Origin: Kumtagia sp964244725
GTDB lineage: Bacteria; Pseudomonadota; Alphaproteobacteria; Rhizobiales; Rhizobiaceae
Direction: 5' to 3'
Length of the DNA: 64,000 bases
NCBI GenBank assembly: GCA_964244725.1
Contig: CAXTJQ010000019.1
Coordinates: forward strand, 7,918 to 71,917
Position 1 is the first letter of the stretch, and the number at the start of each line of letters is the position of its first letter. Below the pieces are notes generated by a model. It did no database searches. It saw only the letters and a list, made by a program, of their open reading frames with translations, and was not told the origin of the DNA. Made by a program: the position numbers and the translations under genes. Of the stretch, positions 23,373 to 31,952 are shown piece after piece.

Positions 23373-23387
23373 TTGAACAACGTTCAA
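23373..23387. promoter_or_regulatory. TetR operator-like palindrome 2
   Basis: TTGAACAACGTTCAA has 6-bp arms TTGAAC/GTTCAA and a 3-bp centre. Its centre is about 53 bp, five helical turns, from that of the first site, which allows two dimers on the same face of the DNA. Confidence 0.65.
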
Positions 23388-23480
23388 GTCAAGTCGGGGA
23401 ACCGTCCGATACTACTTGACGGTGTGAACCGCGGCGAACGTCGTCGGCTACAATTTGCTCTCGATCGGTATGCCCGAGAA

Positions 23481-23945
23481 TTACTTGCCGATCACGATGC
23501 TTGTGTTGGTCGCGCCGAACGTTTCGACCAGGGCGTAGAAGTCGGCCGCATTGTCTGGTGCAAGCCGAACGCAGCCATGCGAGGCGGGCCGGCCAAGATG
23601 GCTGACGGCTTGCGTGCCGTGAACTGCATAGCCGCCGCTGAAAAACACGGCATGCGGCATCGGCGCGTTGTCGTAATGGCGCGAATGCCACATCTCGTTC
23701 ATGCTCGTCGGCTTGTAGGAGCCGGTGGGCGTCACGTAGCCCTTGCGCGCCGTCGAAACCTTCCAGGTGAAGGCGGTCCGGCCGTTGACGCTGACCTCCA
23801 TCGTCTGCGCCGAGAGCGACACATGCGCCTCAAGTCGGCCGCCGGAAGCACGCGCCGGGCCCGCGCCCGATCCCAGGAGCAGCATGCAACCGGCAAGCGC
23901 GGCGGCCGCGACGTTGATCGGTCTGGTGGAGGGGATGGCGTTCAT
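23481..23945 (-). CDS. L,D-transpeptidase (YkuD domain), exported
   Basis: A 154-aa protein with an N-terminal export signal (hydrophobic core about residues 11-27) that contains an LAGC sequence at 17-20, so lipoprotein processing is possible. The YkuD catalytic pattern is present: HGT at 109-111 and SHGCVRL at 122-128, with Cys125 as nucleophile. Such enzymes make 3-3 peptidoglycan cross-links or attach outer-membrane proteins to peptidoglycan in the periplasm. Confidence 0.92.
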   Translation of the reverse strand: MNAIPSTRPINVAAAALAGCMLLLGSGAGPARASGGRLEAHVSLSAQTMEVSVNGRTAFTWKVSTARKGYVTPTGSYKPTSMNEMWHSRHYDNAPMPHAVFFSGGYAVHGTQAVSHLGRPASHGCVRLAPDNAADFYALVETFGATNTSIVIGK

Positions 23946-24357
23946 CGAATGGCTTCCCAGTTTGGTTGCGGCCGGTTCGGCTCGTTGTCGATGACGTGGT
24001 TTTTAACGAACCGTGTTTCGATTTGATCTCGATCGCTAAGCGTTTCGTTTCGAGATTATTGCCGATTTTGACTGCTTACGCATGTTTGCCGAAAGACAAG
24101 CAAGGAAATCTCAGCCGAAACGATCAACGTTTGTCCAAAAATGGAGTGCCTGCCTCTCGCATGTTTCGGGATTGCTGAATTTTCACCGATGTCCGCGAAA
24201 CGCATTGCAACAGACTCCCTCGCCCAGCGGCATCGTCTGGAAACCGACGCAAGCGAAAACGGGTCCATGCAACTGCCAGGATCAGCCGGGAAAGCGGAGC
24301 CTTCGGCTGATTGTTGCTGGCCCATCAATTCGCTTCGAACCAGAATCGACAACCAAA
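23946..24357. other. Intergenic region upstream of the L,D-transpeptidase
   Basis: About 410 bases, AT-richer than average. Open frames on both strands lack ribosome sites and resemble no family. It should contain the transpeptidase promoter. I see no repeats or RNA structure I can name. Confidence 0.45.
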
Positions 24358-24531
24358 ATGAAAAATAACATCGCCAACGCCGTTCTCACGGTCTTCATTT
24401 ACGCCCAGGGGCTGCTTTGCGTCGCGGCGGTCGCTACGGTGATGCTGCGCGACCGTCCGAACGATACGCAGATGTCGAGCCGGGCCGAGATCGCCGCTGC
24501 CTCGACGACGGTCGCCGCCGTCCGTCTTTGA
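24358..24531 (+). CDS. Small membrane protein (57 aa)
   Basis: MKNNIANAVLTVFIYAQGLL then CVAAVATVMLRDR contains one hydrophobic segment (about residues 8-30) and a short polar tail. It converges with the atypical response regulator gene. There is no clear ribosome site, so this is a modest call; small single-span proteins of this kind are common in rhizobia. Confidence 0.45.
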   Translation: MKNNIANAVLTVFIYAQGLLCVAAVATVMLRDRPNDTQMSSRAEIAAASTTVAAVRL

Positions 24532-24544
24532 TCCGTCGCGACGG

Positions 24545-25231
24545 CTAGTCGGGCCAACCCGATGGCGGATCGAAACGGTAGCCGGCGCCTCTCACCGTGA
24601 CGATCGTCTCCGTGTCGAGCTTGCGCCGCAGCCTTACGATGCGCGAATCGATGGACCGGTCGAACGCGTCGGCGTTTTCCGCAGGCGCGCCGGCGATCAG
24701 TGCATCGCGCGTCAGAACCTTGCGCGGATTGTTGAGGAACAGGCGCAGCAGCGCGATCTGCCCAGGCGCGAGTTGCTCCTCGTTGCCGGACCGATGCATC
24801 AGCAACGCTGACTTCAGGTCGACCGTGCAGTTTTCCAGCACGATGAGGTGGCCAGGCGTCTTGCCGCGACGGGCGAGAAGGCCGGCTATGCGCGCCGCAA
24901 GTTCGCGCTCCGAAAATGGCGCATGAACGACATCGGCGGCGCCCAGTTCGAGCGCCAGAACGGTCTCGATCAGATCCGGGCGGGTGCGCAGGAGGATGAC
25001 GCTCGGATTGCCGTGCGCCTGGAAGCGTCGCATCAGGTCGACCGCATCGGTCGGCGCGAGCGTGTCGCCGAGGACGAGTACATCGGCGCCGGGCGAAGCC
25101 AGCAGCGCTTGAACTTCGAAGTCTTCCGAGGCGCGCCGCACCTCGTAGCCGCGCCGGTCGAGATGGGTTTCGAGGGTCTCGGCGAAATCAGGCGGCAAGC
25201 AGGCCAGTGCGATGAGCGGTCGTTTTGCCAT
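24545..25231 (-). CDS. OmpR-type regulator with degenerate receiver domain
   Basis: The C-terminal winged helix is typical of OmpR/PhoB (APGQIALLRLFLNNPRKVLT, SIDSRIVRLRRKLD, TVRGAGYRFD). The receiver (1-120) is abnormal: the N-terminal acidic pair is missing (LIALACLPPDF), the phosphoacceptor region reads VLVLGDTLAP, and the conserved Lys of VKPF is replaced (VVHAPFSERE). It therefore probably does not use normal phosphorylation. It is divergent from a canonical regulator starting 45 bp away and adjacent to a hybrid kinase, so it may be part of the same signalling system. Confidence 0.85.
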   Translation of the reverse strand: MAKRPLIALACLPPDFAETLETHLDRRGYEVRRASEDFEVQALLASPGADVLVLGDTLAPTDAVDLMRRFQAHGNPSVILLRTRPDLIETVLALELGAADVVHAPFSERELAARIAGLLARRGKTPGHLIVLENCTVDLKSALLMHRSGNEEQLAPGQIALLRLFLNNPRKVLTRDALIAGAPAENADAFDRSIDSRIVRLRRKLDTETIVTVRGAGYRFDPPSGWPD

Positions 25232-25275
25232 TTCGCTGTTTCCGGTCGATTCGCGACAATCAAGCGGTGGACATC

Positions 25276-26058
25276 ATGTTCGTTCCTAACCTACTTTCCG
25301 GCGGTTTCGGAGGCCCGATCACGCTGCGCGCCAGGATAGCCATCGTCGACGACGAACCGGATCTGCGCGATGCTGTCGCGGAGTATCTGGAGGCCAACGG
25401 CTATGATGTGACCGCCGTCGGCAGCGCCGCCGAAATGCGCGCGCTCGTGTCGTCGAGATCGATCGACATCGCAATTCTCGACATCGCCATGCCCGGCGAG
25501 GACGGCTTGTCGCTGGGCCGCTGGCTGCGGTCGAAAATGCCGCTCGGCATCATCTTCGCCACCGCCGCGGGCGCCGCCATCGACCGGATCGTGGGCCTGG
25601 AACTCGGCGCCGACGACTACGTGGTCAAACCCTATGAACTGCGCGAAATGCTGGCCCGCGTCCGCAGCGTCCTGCGCCGCCTCCCGCCGGCCGGCGCCCC
25701 GGACGCGGTCCGCTTGGCGGCAAGGCAGGAACCGGCGCGCCGCGCCATTGCGTTCGGGCCTTATTTGGCCGATCTCGACAGCCGAAGCCTTTCGGGCCCG
25801 AACGGCTCGGCGATCGACTTGGCGAAAAGCGAATTCGATGTCCTCGAAGTGTTCCTGACGCGCCCCAACCGCCTGCTGACGCGCACCGCGCTTTCGGAGG
25901 CGATCGGCCTCGGGGAGGATCCGGAGACTTCGCGCGCCGTCGACATCCGCGTCATGCGCCTGCGCAAGAAGATCGAAGCCGATCCCGCCAACCCGCGCTT
26001 CTTGCGCACGGTGCGCGGCGAAGGCTATATTTTTTCCCTGTCCGACAAGGCGCGATGA
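25276..26058 (+). CDS. OmpR-family two-component response regulator
   Basis: Complete receiver: acidic pair in IAIVDDEPDL, phosphoacceptor Asp in AILDIAMPGEDG, Lys in DDYVVKPYELRE. A C-terminal winged helix follows (DLAKSEFDVLEVFLTRPNRL, VDIRVMRLRKKIEA, TVRGEGYIFS). I start at the ATG at 25276 (MFVPNLLSGG) behind GGTGGA; the longer frame enters the divergent gene. The hybrid kinase gene starts seven bases after its stop, so regulator and kinase are probably cognate. Confidence 0.93.
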   Translation: MFVPNLLSGGFGGPITLRARIAIVDDEPDLRDAVAEYLEANGYDVTAVGSAAEMRALVSSRSIDIAILDIAMPGEDGLSLGRWLRSKMPLGIIFATAAGAAIDRIVGLELGADDYVVKPYELREMLARVRSVLRRLPPAGAPDAVRLAARQEPARRAIAFGPYLADLDSRSLSGPNGSAIDLAKSEFDVLEVFLTRPNRLLTRTALSEAIGLGEDPETSRAVDIRVMRLRKKIEADPANPRFLRTVRGEGYIFSLSDKAR

Positions 26059-26065
26059 GGGGACG

Positions 26066-28159
26066 ATGACCGACGCGAGCGAGGCCGGCGCTGCGATGTC
26101 GCCCGATGGCGCTTCGGTCGGCCTGACCGTCACCGTTTCGAAGATCACGCGCATGCTGCGCCAGGCGTCCGACTGGCAACACTGCATCCATGAGATTCTC
26201 GAAGCCTTCACGATCACGCTCGATGGCCATCGCGGCATCTTGTTCCGGCTGCGCGAACTTCCGGGCCAGGGCTTCTCGCAGTCCATTGCTGCCTACTGGG
26301 TCGACAACCGCATTGCCGGCATCGCCACGCCGCCGACCACGATCAACCAGACTCTCGTCCATTCCGACCCTTTGCTCGAACATCTCGCTACGGAAGTTCG
26401 GCGCGGCCGCATTTTTTCGGGTTTGACCCGCGACATCCAGGGCTTCCTGCGCAAGGATTTCGAGGATCAGCGCATCAAGTCGTTCTTGTCGGTGTCGGTC
26501 TTCGCGCACGGCCACCTTTGGGGGACGCTCGCCGTGAATGACTGCTTGCGCGAGCGCGAATGGACCAGGGACGAGATGGCTGCGCTCGAAATCGTGGCGA
26601 TGGCGATCGGCGACGCCATCGAGCGATCGTTCTCGGAGGCGCATGTCAGCGAGATCATCCGCCGCACCATGCTGCAGGCCTCGCTCGACGCGATCATTGT
26701 CATCGACGAGACCGGCAGCATCATCGAGTTCAATCCGGCCGCAGAGCGGATGTTCGGTTTCGCGCGCAACGAAATCCTCGGCCGTGATCTCTTGGAGATG
26801 GTCGTCCCGACCTTCTACCGGAAGGGCTACGCCAACGGCGCCGATTATATGTCGGGCCGCGGCGCGCCGATGGTCGGCCAGCGCATGGAGACGGTGACGC
26901 AGAACGCCGCCGGCGAGATCTTCCCGATCGAACTCACCGCCACCGAGATGCGCGTCGCCGACCGTTGCCTCATCTTCGGGTCGATTCGCGACCTGCGCGA
27001 CAAGCATCGCGCCGAGGAGGAGATCAACCGCCAGCGCGACCGGCTCCACCAGAACGAGAAGATGGCCGCGATGGGCTCGCTGCTGGCCGGGGTATCGCAC
27101 GAACTCAACAATCCGCTCGCCGTGGTCGTCGCTCAGTCCACGCTCCTGCACGAGTTCGCGCCCGATCCCGCGACCAAGCTGCGCGCCGAAAAGGTGCGGG
27201 CGGCGGCCGAACGCTGCGGCCGCATCGTCAAGAGTTTCTTGGGCATGGTGCGCCTGCATCCGGCGACGCAGAACGAAATGGACCTCAACGCGGTGGTTCG
27301 CGCCGCACTCGAAGTCACCGCCTACGGCGCGCGCAGCAGCGGCATTGCCATCGAGACCGACCTGCTGCCGGCAGGCCTGCCGGTGATGGCGGATGCCGAC
27401 CACATCACACAGGTGGTGGCCAATCTGCTCGTCAACAGCCAGCATGCACTGGCCGGAATCGGCGGCGAGAGGCGGGTAAAGGTGAAAACCTTCCGCCTCG
27501 GAAACGGAAATTGCGGCTTTTCCGTCGAGGACAATGGTCCCGGCGTTCCCGAGCATTTGCGGGAACGGATCTTCGAATCCTATTTCACCACCAAACCTGT
27601 CGGCGTCGGCACCGGCATCGGACTTTCGATCTCGAAATCGATCGTCGAGCGTCACAAGGGCAAGCTCTGGCATGAGGCCGTCGACCCGAGCGGCGCCCGT
27701 TTCGTGGTCGAACTTCCGGGAATCACAGGCGCCGCCGAGAGTTTCGCTATCGGGCCGGGCCCCTCGTCGGGCATCAGCCGCGCCCTGATCGTCGACGACG
27801 AGCCGGATGTCGCCGGTTCTCTCTCCGATATCCTCGAACTGATGGGTGTCAAGTCGCAGATCGTGACTGCCTGGACGTCGCCTGAAGCCGCGTTTGGCGT
27901 CCACGAGCCCGACATCGTCTTCAGCGATTTGCGCATGCCAGGCGCAAACGGCATAGCGATTTTCAAGCAATTGCTGGAACGGCGACCGAACATGGCCTCG
28001 CGTTTCGTCCTGGTGACCGGCGACTTGCTAGGAGCACGGGCGGAAATTGCCGCGCTGCCGATCGCGCTCAAGCCGCAAATCCTGGAGAAACCGTTTAGCA
28101 CGCTGGACGTGCGCGGCGTGCTTGCGGTGATCAACGAGCAGGTCGCCTTCAACGCATAA
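26066..28159 (+). CDS. Hybrid histidine kinase (GAF-PAS-HisKA-HATPase-REC)
   Basis: A 697-aa soluble sensor kinase without membrane segments. Order: GAF-like domain (about 30-190), PAS (about 200-310, with IIEFNPAAERMFGF), HisKA with phosphoacceptor His345 in GVSHELNNPLA, HATPase with VANLLVNSQHAL, VEDNGPGVP and GTGIGLSISKSI, and a C-terminal receiver (ALIVDDEPDV; Asp in VFSDLRMPG; Lys in EKPFS). The lack of transmembrane helices implies a cytoplasmic cue. It is translated 7 bp after the OmpR-type regulator, forming an operon. Confidence 0.93.
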   Translation: MTDASEAGAAMSPDGASVGLTVTVSKITRMLRQASDWQHCIHEILEAFTITLDGHRGILFRLRELPGQGFSQSIAAYWVDNRIAGIATPPTTINQTLVHSDPLLEHLATEVRRGRIFSGLTRDIQGFLRKDFEDQRIKSFLSVSVFAHGHLWGTLAVNDCLREREWTRDEMAALEIVAMAIGDAIERSFSEAHVSEIIRRTMLQASLDAIIVIDETGSIIEFNPAAERMFGFARNEILGRDLLEMVVPTFYRKGYANGADYMSGRGAPMVGQRMETVTQNAAGEIFPIELTATEMRVADRCLIFGSIRDLRDKHRAEEEINRQRDRLHQNEKMAAMGSLLAGVSHELNNPLAVVVAQSTLLHEFAPDPATKLRAEKVRAAAERCGRIVKSFLGMVRLHPATQNEMDLNAVVRAALEVTAYGARSSGIAIETDLLPAGLPVMADADHITQVVANLLVNSQHALAGIGGERRVKVKTFRLGNGNCGFSVEDNGPGVPEHLRERIFESYFTTKPVGVGTGIGLSISKSIVERHKGKLWHEAVDPSGARFVVELPGITGAAESFAIGPGPSSGISRALIVDDEPDVAGSLSDILELMGVKSQIVTAWTSPEAAFGVHEPDIVFSDLRMPGANGIAIFKQLLERRPNMASRFVLVTGDLLGARAEIAALPIALKPQILEKPFSTLDVRGVLAVINEQVAFNA

Positions 28160-28226
28160 CCGCAACCCGGGTGCTCCGTCATGCCGCAGCGACTTCGTCT
28201 CTGCTTTGGAAGAGGGGTGTCCAGTA

Positions 28227-28625
28227 TCAGAAGATGTTGGGTGTCGTGGTCATAGGCTCGGCGCTGGCCAGCCTGCGGATCGTCACGCGATCACCCTTGC
28301 CCGCAGACTGGGCGATCGTTGCAAGGCAGTCCTCATCTTCGTCGCCCCAAGCTTGGCCGCGGCAGGCGACATTCGCCGCGTCGACCGGAAGTTCCGGAAC
28401 CTTTGCCGCAACTCTTGCATTCTCGCCGATTTTCGCAGGCGCGCCGAAAGAGGCGAAACTCGGTCCGGTCGTGGGCGCGAACGCCATGGTCAAAAAGGCG
28501 ATGCCGGTAACGATCGCGAACATCGCCATCGGGTGCTCGGACGAGCGTTTGCGAAGGTTGAAATTTACGCGCGACGGAAGTGCTGTCCTAGACGAGGATT
28601 GATGCTTTGCGCTGAAGGTTTTCAT
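28227..28625 (-). CDS. Hypothetical exported or membrane-anchored protein (132 aa)
   Basis: A basic N-terminal part of about 30 residues precedes a hydrophobic segment (MAMFAIVTGIAFLTMAFA, about 33-50), then a Pro/Ala-rich region. The C-terminal domain has two cysteines (ACRGQAWGDEDEDC) and ends GDRVTIRRLASAEP. The architecture suggests a periplasmic domain tethered by an uncleaved signal. It converges with the hybrid kinase gene. No family name is known to me. Confidence 0.65.
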   Translation of the reverse strand: MKTFSAKHQSSSRTALPSRVNFNLRKRSSEHPMAMFAIVTGIAFLTMAFAPTTGPSFASFGAPAKIGENARVAAKVPELPVDAANVACRGQAWGDEDEDCLATIAQSAGKGDRVTIRRLASAEPMTTTPNIF

Positions 28626-29013
28626 GGCGGCTCGTCCGTTCGTTTCTTTGCTCTGTTCCCTGATAATTTTTCTTAACCGGAGAGTGTTTCAGTCCGAAGT
28701 TGTCAGTTTGACGCTTTGTAACAACGTGAAACAACAAACTTAGTCCTCTCAGCCACCGGCGCTACGCTTGATCGTTACACCCTGCCTGTCCGAAGCAATG
28801 AACGACGAAGTCGAATCTTGGTTGCCGGCCAGCGAAAAAAATGCGCCGATTGTGCCGCGAGCCGGACACAAGGCCGCCATAAAATCAGCTCGACTGCGCG
28901 CCGGGTCAGCGCATTGAAATCAGGACGTAAATGCCAAAAATCTTGTAAGCTATTGCAATCGTGTTGCAAATGATGCTATTCTGAATGAACGTTCAATAAA
29001 TTCAGAGTCCGTT
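28626..29013. other. Intergenic region with promoter and operator of the Rieske gene
   Basis: About 390 bases, AT-richer than its surroundings, containing divergent promoters. The right end holds the BetI-type operator at 28982-28995, 18 bases before the Rieske ATG. Nothing else recognisable. Confidence 0.5.
28982..28995. promoter_or_regulatory. BetI-type operator site 1 (Rieske gene)
   Basis: TGAATGAACGTTCA matches the consensus TGAATGNNYGTTCA shared with 31803-31816 and the complement of 40297-40310. It lies 18 bases before the ATG of the Rieske oxygenase gene, where a bound repressor would block transcription. Confidence 0.75.
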
Positions 29014-30210
29014 ATGACTGTGCATGTGCGCGATGTGTCCGTGCCTGCCGATTGGGATCGCCGTGGGTTGCCCGGCTGGAGTTACCACAGCGATGCGCTC
29101 CTCGATCTCGAAAGGGAACACGTTTTCCGCAATCACTGGCAGGTAATCGGCCATGTTTCTGATGTTCCGGACGCAGGCGACTATCTGGCGATGGACTTGG
29201 TCGGCGAGCGCGCGCTAGTCGTGCGCGGCAGGGACGGCGTGGTCCGCGCCTTTCACAATATGTGCCGCCATCGCGGCTCGCGCGTCGTGGCGGACGACAA
29301 GGGCGCGTGCCGCAACGCGCTCGTCTGCCCGTTCCACGGATGGGTCTATAATCTCGACGGCGCCCTGCGCGGCGCGGCGCGTCCGGACTCGTTTCCGAAC
29401 CTGGACAAGTCGCAGTTCGGACTGACGCCGCTCGAATTGGAAATCTGGATGGGGTTCGTCTTCGTGCGCTTCCGCGCGGGGCCGCAGCCGTCCGTCGCCG
29501 AACTCATGCGGCCGATCGAAGCAGAGATCGCGTCCTACGACATCGCGTCCATGGTCCCGGCCGGCGGTTTCAATATCCAGGAGACGCCGGTGAACTGGAA
29601 GTCGGTGCGCGACGTCGACAACGAGGGCTACCATGTGGCGATGGCCCATCCGGCGTTGCAGGACCTTTACGGCGCAACTTACTACGATGAGCCCTTCGTC
29701 AACGGGGTCTCGCGGTCCTTCGCAACCTACCATCCCGGCGGCAGGCGCTGGAGCGTGCGCCACTATGCCGCGATCGCCGAGGACAATGGCCGTCTTCCCC
29801 GAGCCATGCAGAAGGCCTGGGTCTATTATGGCGTGTTTCCCAATGTCGTCTTCGCACTGACGCCGGAAACGGCGCAGTTCTATCAGGAGTTTCCGCTGTC
29901 CACCGGCCGGACCCTGCTGCGCGGCGGCATCTACCGCTATGCCGACGAAACGCGCCGCCAGCGCGCCGCCCGCTATCTCGCCCGCCGCATCGACCGCGAA
30001 ACGACCTCCGAGGACGTCCAGCTGACCGTCTGGTCGAACGAGTCCATGCTTTCGCAGGCCTTCGAAGGCTTCTATCTGTCCGATCTGGAATACGGCGTGC
30101 GCAGCCACCACGACCACCTCCGCAAACGCCTGCCGGTGCTCAACCTGCAAACGGCCCCGGAAGAGAAGGACATGGCAGCGCTCAACGAGGCGCTGATGTC
30201 GAGAGCTTAG
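29014..30210 (+). CDS. Rieske non-haem iron oxygenase, N-demethylase-like
   Basis: A 398-aa ring-hydroxylating-type oxygenase alpha subunit. The Rieske [2Fe-2S] ligands are Cys84-x-His86 and Cys105-xx-His108 (CRHRGS and CPFHGW). The mononuclear iron site includes His207 and His212 in DNEGYHVAMAHP. Overall shape and length resemble the subgroup acting on quaternary amines (glycine betaine, carnitine, stachydrine demethylases) more than aromatic dioxygenases. No reductase component is encoded nearby. With the GcvT-like, flavoprotein and transporter genes it probably removes a methyl group from, or hydroxylates, the imported compound. Confidence 0.88.
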   Translation: MTVHVRDVSVPADWDRRGLPGWSYHSDALLDLEREHVFRNHWQVIGHVSDVPDAGDYLAMDLVGERALVVRGRDGVVRAFHNMCRHRGSRVVADDKGACRNALVCPFHGWVYNLDGALRGAARPDSFPNLDKSQFGLTPLELEIWMGFVFVRFRAGPQPSVAELMRPIEAEIASYDIASMVPAGGFNIQETPVNWKSVRDVDNEGYHVAMAHPALQDLYGATYYDEPFVNGVSRSFATYHPGGRRWSVRHYAAIAEDNGRLPRAMQKAWVYYGVFPNVVFALTPETAQFYQEFPLSTGRTLLRGGIYRYADETRRQRAARYLARRIDRETTSEDVQLTVWSNESMLSQAFEGFYLSDLEYGVRSHHDHLRKRLPVLNLQTAPEEKDMAALNEALMSRA

Positions 30211-31721
30211 GCAGTCGGCGGTAGCCGGTGAACTTGCCCCGAGTTAGCGCTATCGACAAACCTCAATTTCGATTCATATCCCGACTGCCGACTGCCGTCC
30301 TCGTTCCACACCCCCTCTTTCCTCAAATCGTCCATCGTCCGCGAAATGCCTTCGCGCAGGATGCCGACCATGGCGTCGATTTGATCGCGCGTGATGATCA
30401 GCGGCGGTGACATCACGCACATGTGGATCAGCGGCCGCACCAGCAACCCGAGTTCATGGCAATGCGCGTCGATTCGCTTGCCGACTTCATGGTCGAGCAT
30501 GAGCGCATCCTTGCTAGCCTTGTCGGCCACGCATTCGACGCAGGCCATCAGCCCGACGCCGCGCACTTCGCCGACCAGCGGCAGGTCTTCCAGCGTTTTT
30601 AGTTGCGCCTGAAAATACGGTGCGATGTCGCGAGCATGGGCGAGCAGCCCGCCCTCGAGAATATCGAGATTGGCGAGAGCGACCGCGCAGCCGACCGGGT
30701 GGCTCGTGTAGGTCAGCCCGTGGGCGAACATGGCGTCGGGATGATTTGATTTTCGAAGGTCAGCCAGCAGCCGCCCCGACACGATCATGCCGCCGAGGGG
30801 AAAGTAGCCGGAGGTGACGCCCTTCGCGAAGGTAATGATGTCCGGCTCGATGCCGAACACGTCCTGCGAGGCGAACACCTCGCCGACCCGCCCGAACCCC
30901 GTCACCACCTCGTCGGAGACGTAGAGGATGTCATGGGTGCGACAGATGTCGCGGATGCGGGGGAGATAGCCTGCCGGGGGGATGACGACGCCACCCGAGG
31001 CCTGAACCGGCTCGCCGACGAAGACGCCGATCCTGTCGGCCCCGACCTGCTCGATCGTCTCCTCGAGTTCGGCGATGAGCTTGTCGCGGAACGCCTCGAC
31101 GTTCATCCCGGCCGGACGGCGGAACGGGTCGGGCGACGATAGCTTGACGACGAGATCGTCCGCGCCGTCCATCCAGTCGCGGTCGCGCGGGCGGCCGTTC
31201 AGCGACGCGGAAAGATAGGTCGAGCCGTGATAGGCGCCGCCGCGCGACAGGATCAGTTTCTTCTCCGGCCGGCCGCGAACGTTGTTATAGAACTGCATGA
31301 AGCGCAGCGCGCTTTCGACCGCCGACGATCCTCCGGTCGTGAAGAAAACATGCGACAGATCGCCCGGAGCATGCCCTGCGATACGCTCCGCCAACACGGC
31401 CGAGGGCTCGTTCATCGTATACCACGGCGTGTTGTAGGAGAGGCGCATCGCCTGCTCGTACATCACCCGCGCCAGTTCCTCGCGGCGATGCCCGGCATTG
31501 ACGCACCACATGCCGGCCGGGCCGTCGATCAGCCGCTTGCCATCGCCGTCGGTGATGTAGACGCCTTCGCCGCCGCCGATGAAGCTGCGCGCTTCCGCGC
31601 CGATCTGGCCCGCATAGGGCCACGGCTGCACCAGATGCTTCTTGGCGAGCGCCGCCGCCGCCGGGTCGGACGGCGAGACTCGCGCCTCGTCCCTCTTTGA
31701 AAAATCCTTGACAGCGGCCAT
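30207..31721 (-). CDS. Class III pyridoxal-phosphate aminotransferase
   Basis: A 504-aa enzyme of the omega-amino acid/putrescine-pyruvate aminotransferase group. Visible signatures are FFTTGGSSAVESALRFM, GGAYHGSTYLS, the PLP-contacting Asp in LYVSDEVVTGFGRVGEVFAS, and the Schiff-base lysine in IITFAKGVTSGYFPLGG. I start at the ATG at 31721 (MAAVKDFSKRDE) behind GGAG, since the 26 codons upstream resemble no family. It converges on the Rieske gene with a 4-bp overlap. Its promoter region holds BetI-type operator 2. It probably transaminates an amine intermediate of the pathway. Confidence 0.92.
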   Translation of the reverse strand: MAAVKDFSKRDEARVSPSDPAAAALAKKHLVQPWPYAGQIGAEARSFIGGGEGVYITDGDGKRLIDGPAGMWCVNAGHRREELARVMYEQAMRLSYNTPWYTMNEPSAVLAERIAGHAPGDLSHVFFTTGGSSAVESALRFMQFYNNVRGRPEKKLILSRGGAYHGSTYLSASLNGRPRDRDWMDGADDLVVKLSSPDPFRRPAGMNVEAFRDKLIAELEETIEQVGADRIGVFVGEPVQASGGVVIPPAGYLPRIRDICRTHDILYVSDEVVTGFGRVGEVFASQDVFGIEPDIITFAKGVTSGYFPLGGMIVSGRLLADLRKSNHPDAMFAHGLTYTSHPVGCAVALANLDILEGGLLAHARDIAPYFQAQLKTLEDLPLVGEVRGVGLMACVECVADKASKDALMLDHEVGKRIDAHCHELGLLVRPLIHMCVMSPPLIITRDQIDAMVGILREGISRTMDDLRKEGVWNEDGSRQSGYESKLRFVDSANSGQVHRLPPTA

Positions 31722-31796
31722 GGCGAGCTCCCGATCGAAAAAAATTTGAGCCTGAACCGTTCCGCTAAGACGCGGAAAAGACGTTGCAAAAAGCCT

Positions 31797-31826
31797 CAAT
31801 ATTGAATGTCCGTTCAGTCAATATTG
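31797..31826. promoter_or_regulatory. BetI-type operator site 2 (aminotransferase/permease divergent region)
   Basis: The core TGAATGTCCGTTCA (31803-31816) is nested in a larger perfect inverted repeat, CAATATTGA (31797-31805) and TCAATATTG (31818-31826). It lies between the leftward aminotransferase gene and the rightward transporter operon, so one site could govern both. Confidence 0.8.
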
Positions 31827-31952
31827 CAGAATTGCCGCTTGATTTCAATCCCTTGTTCGGCGCATGATCGAAATGCCGGGAGCAAGCCCGGATCGTTTGG
31901 AAGCGGTCATGCAAGCCACGCCCCGACCCGCGCCGTCAGGTGAACCGCTGCG

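Noticed and set aside
25952..27970. 672-codon minus-strand ORF opposite the hybrid kinase
   Set aside because: Pure antisense shadow of a gene with clear GAF, PAS, HisKA, HATPase and receiver motifs.
28632..29013. Possible riboswitch upstream of the Rieske gene
   Set aside because: The leader after the operator is only 18 bases, with no room for an aptamer, and no known motif is present.
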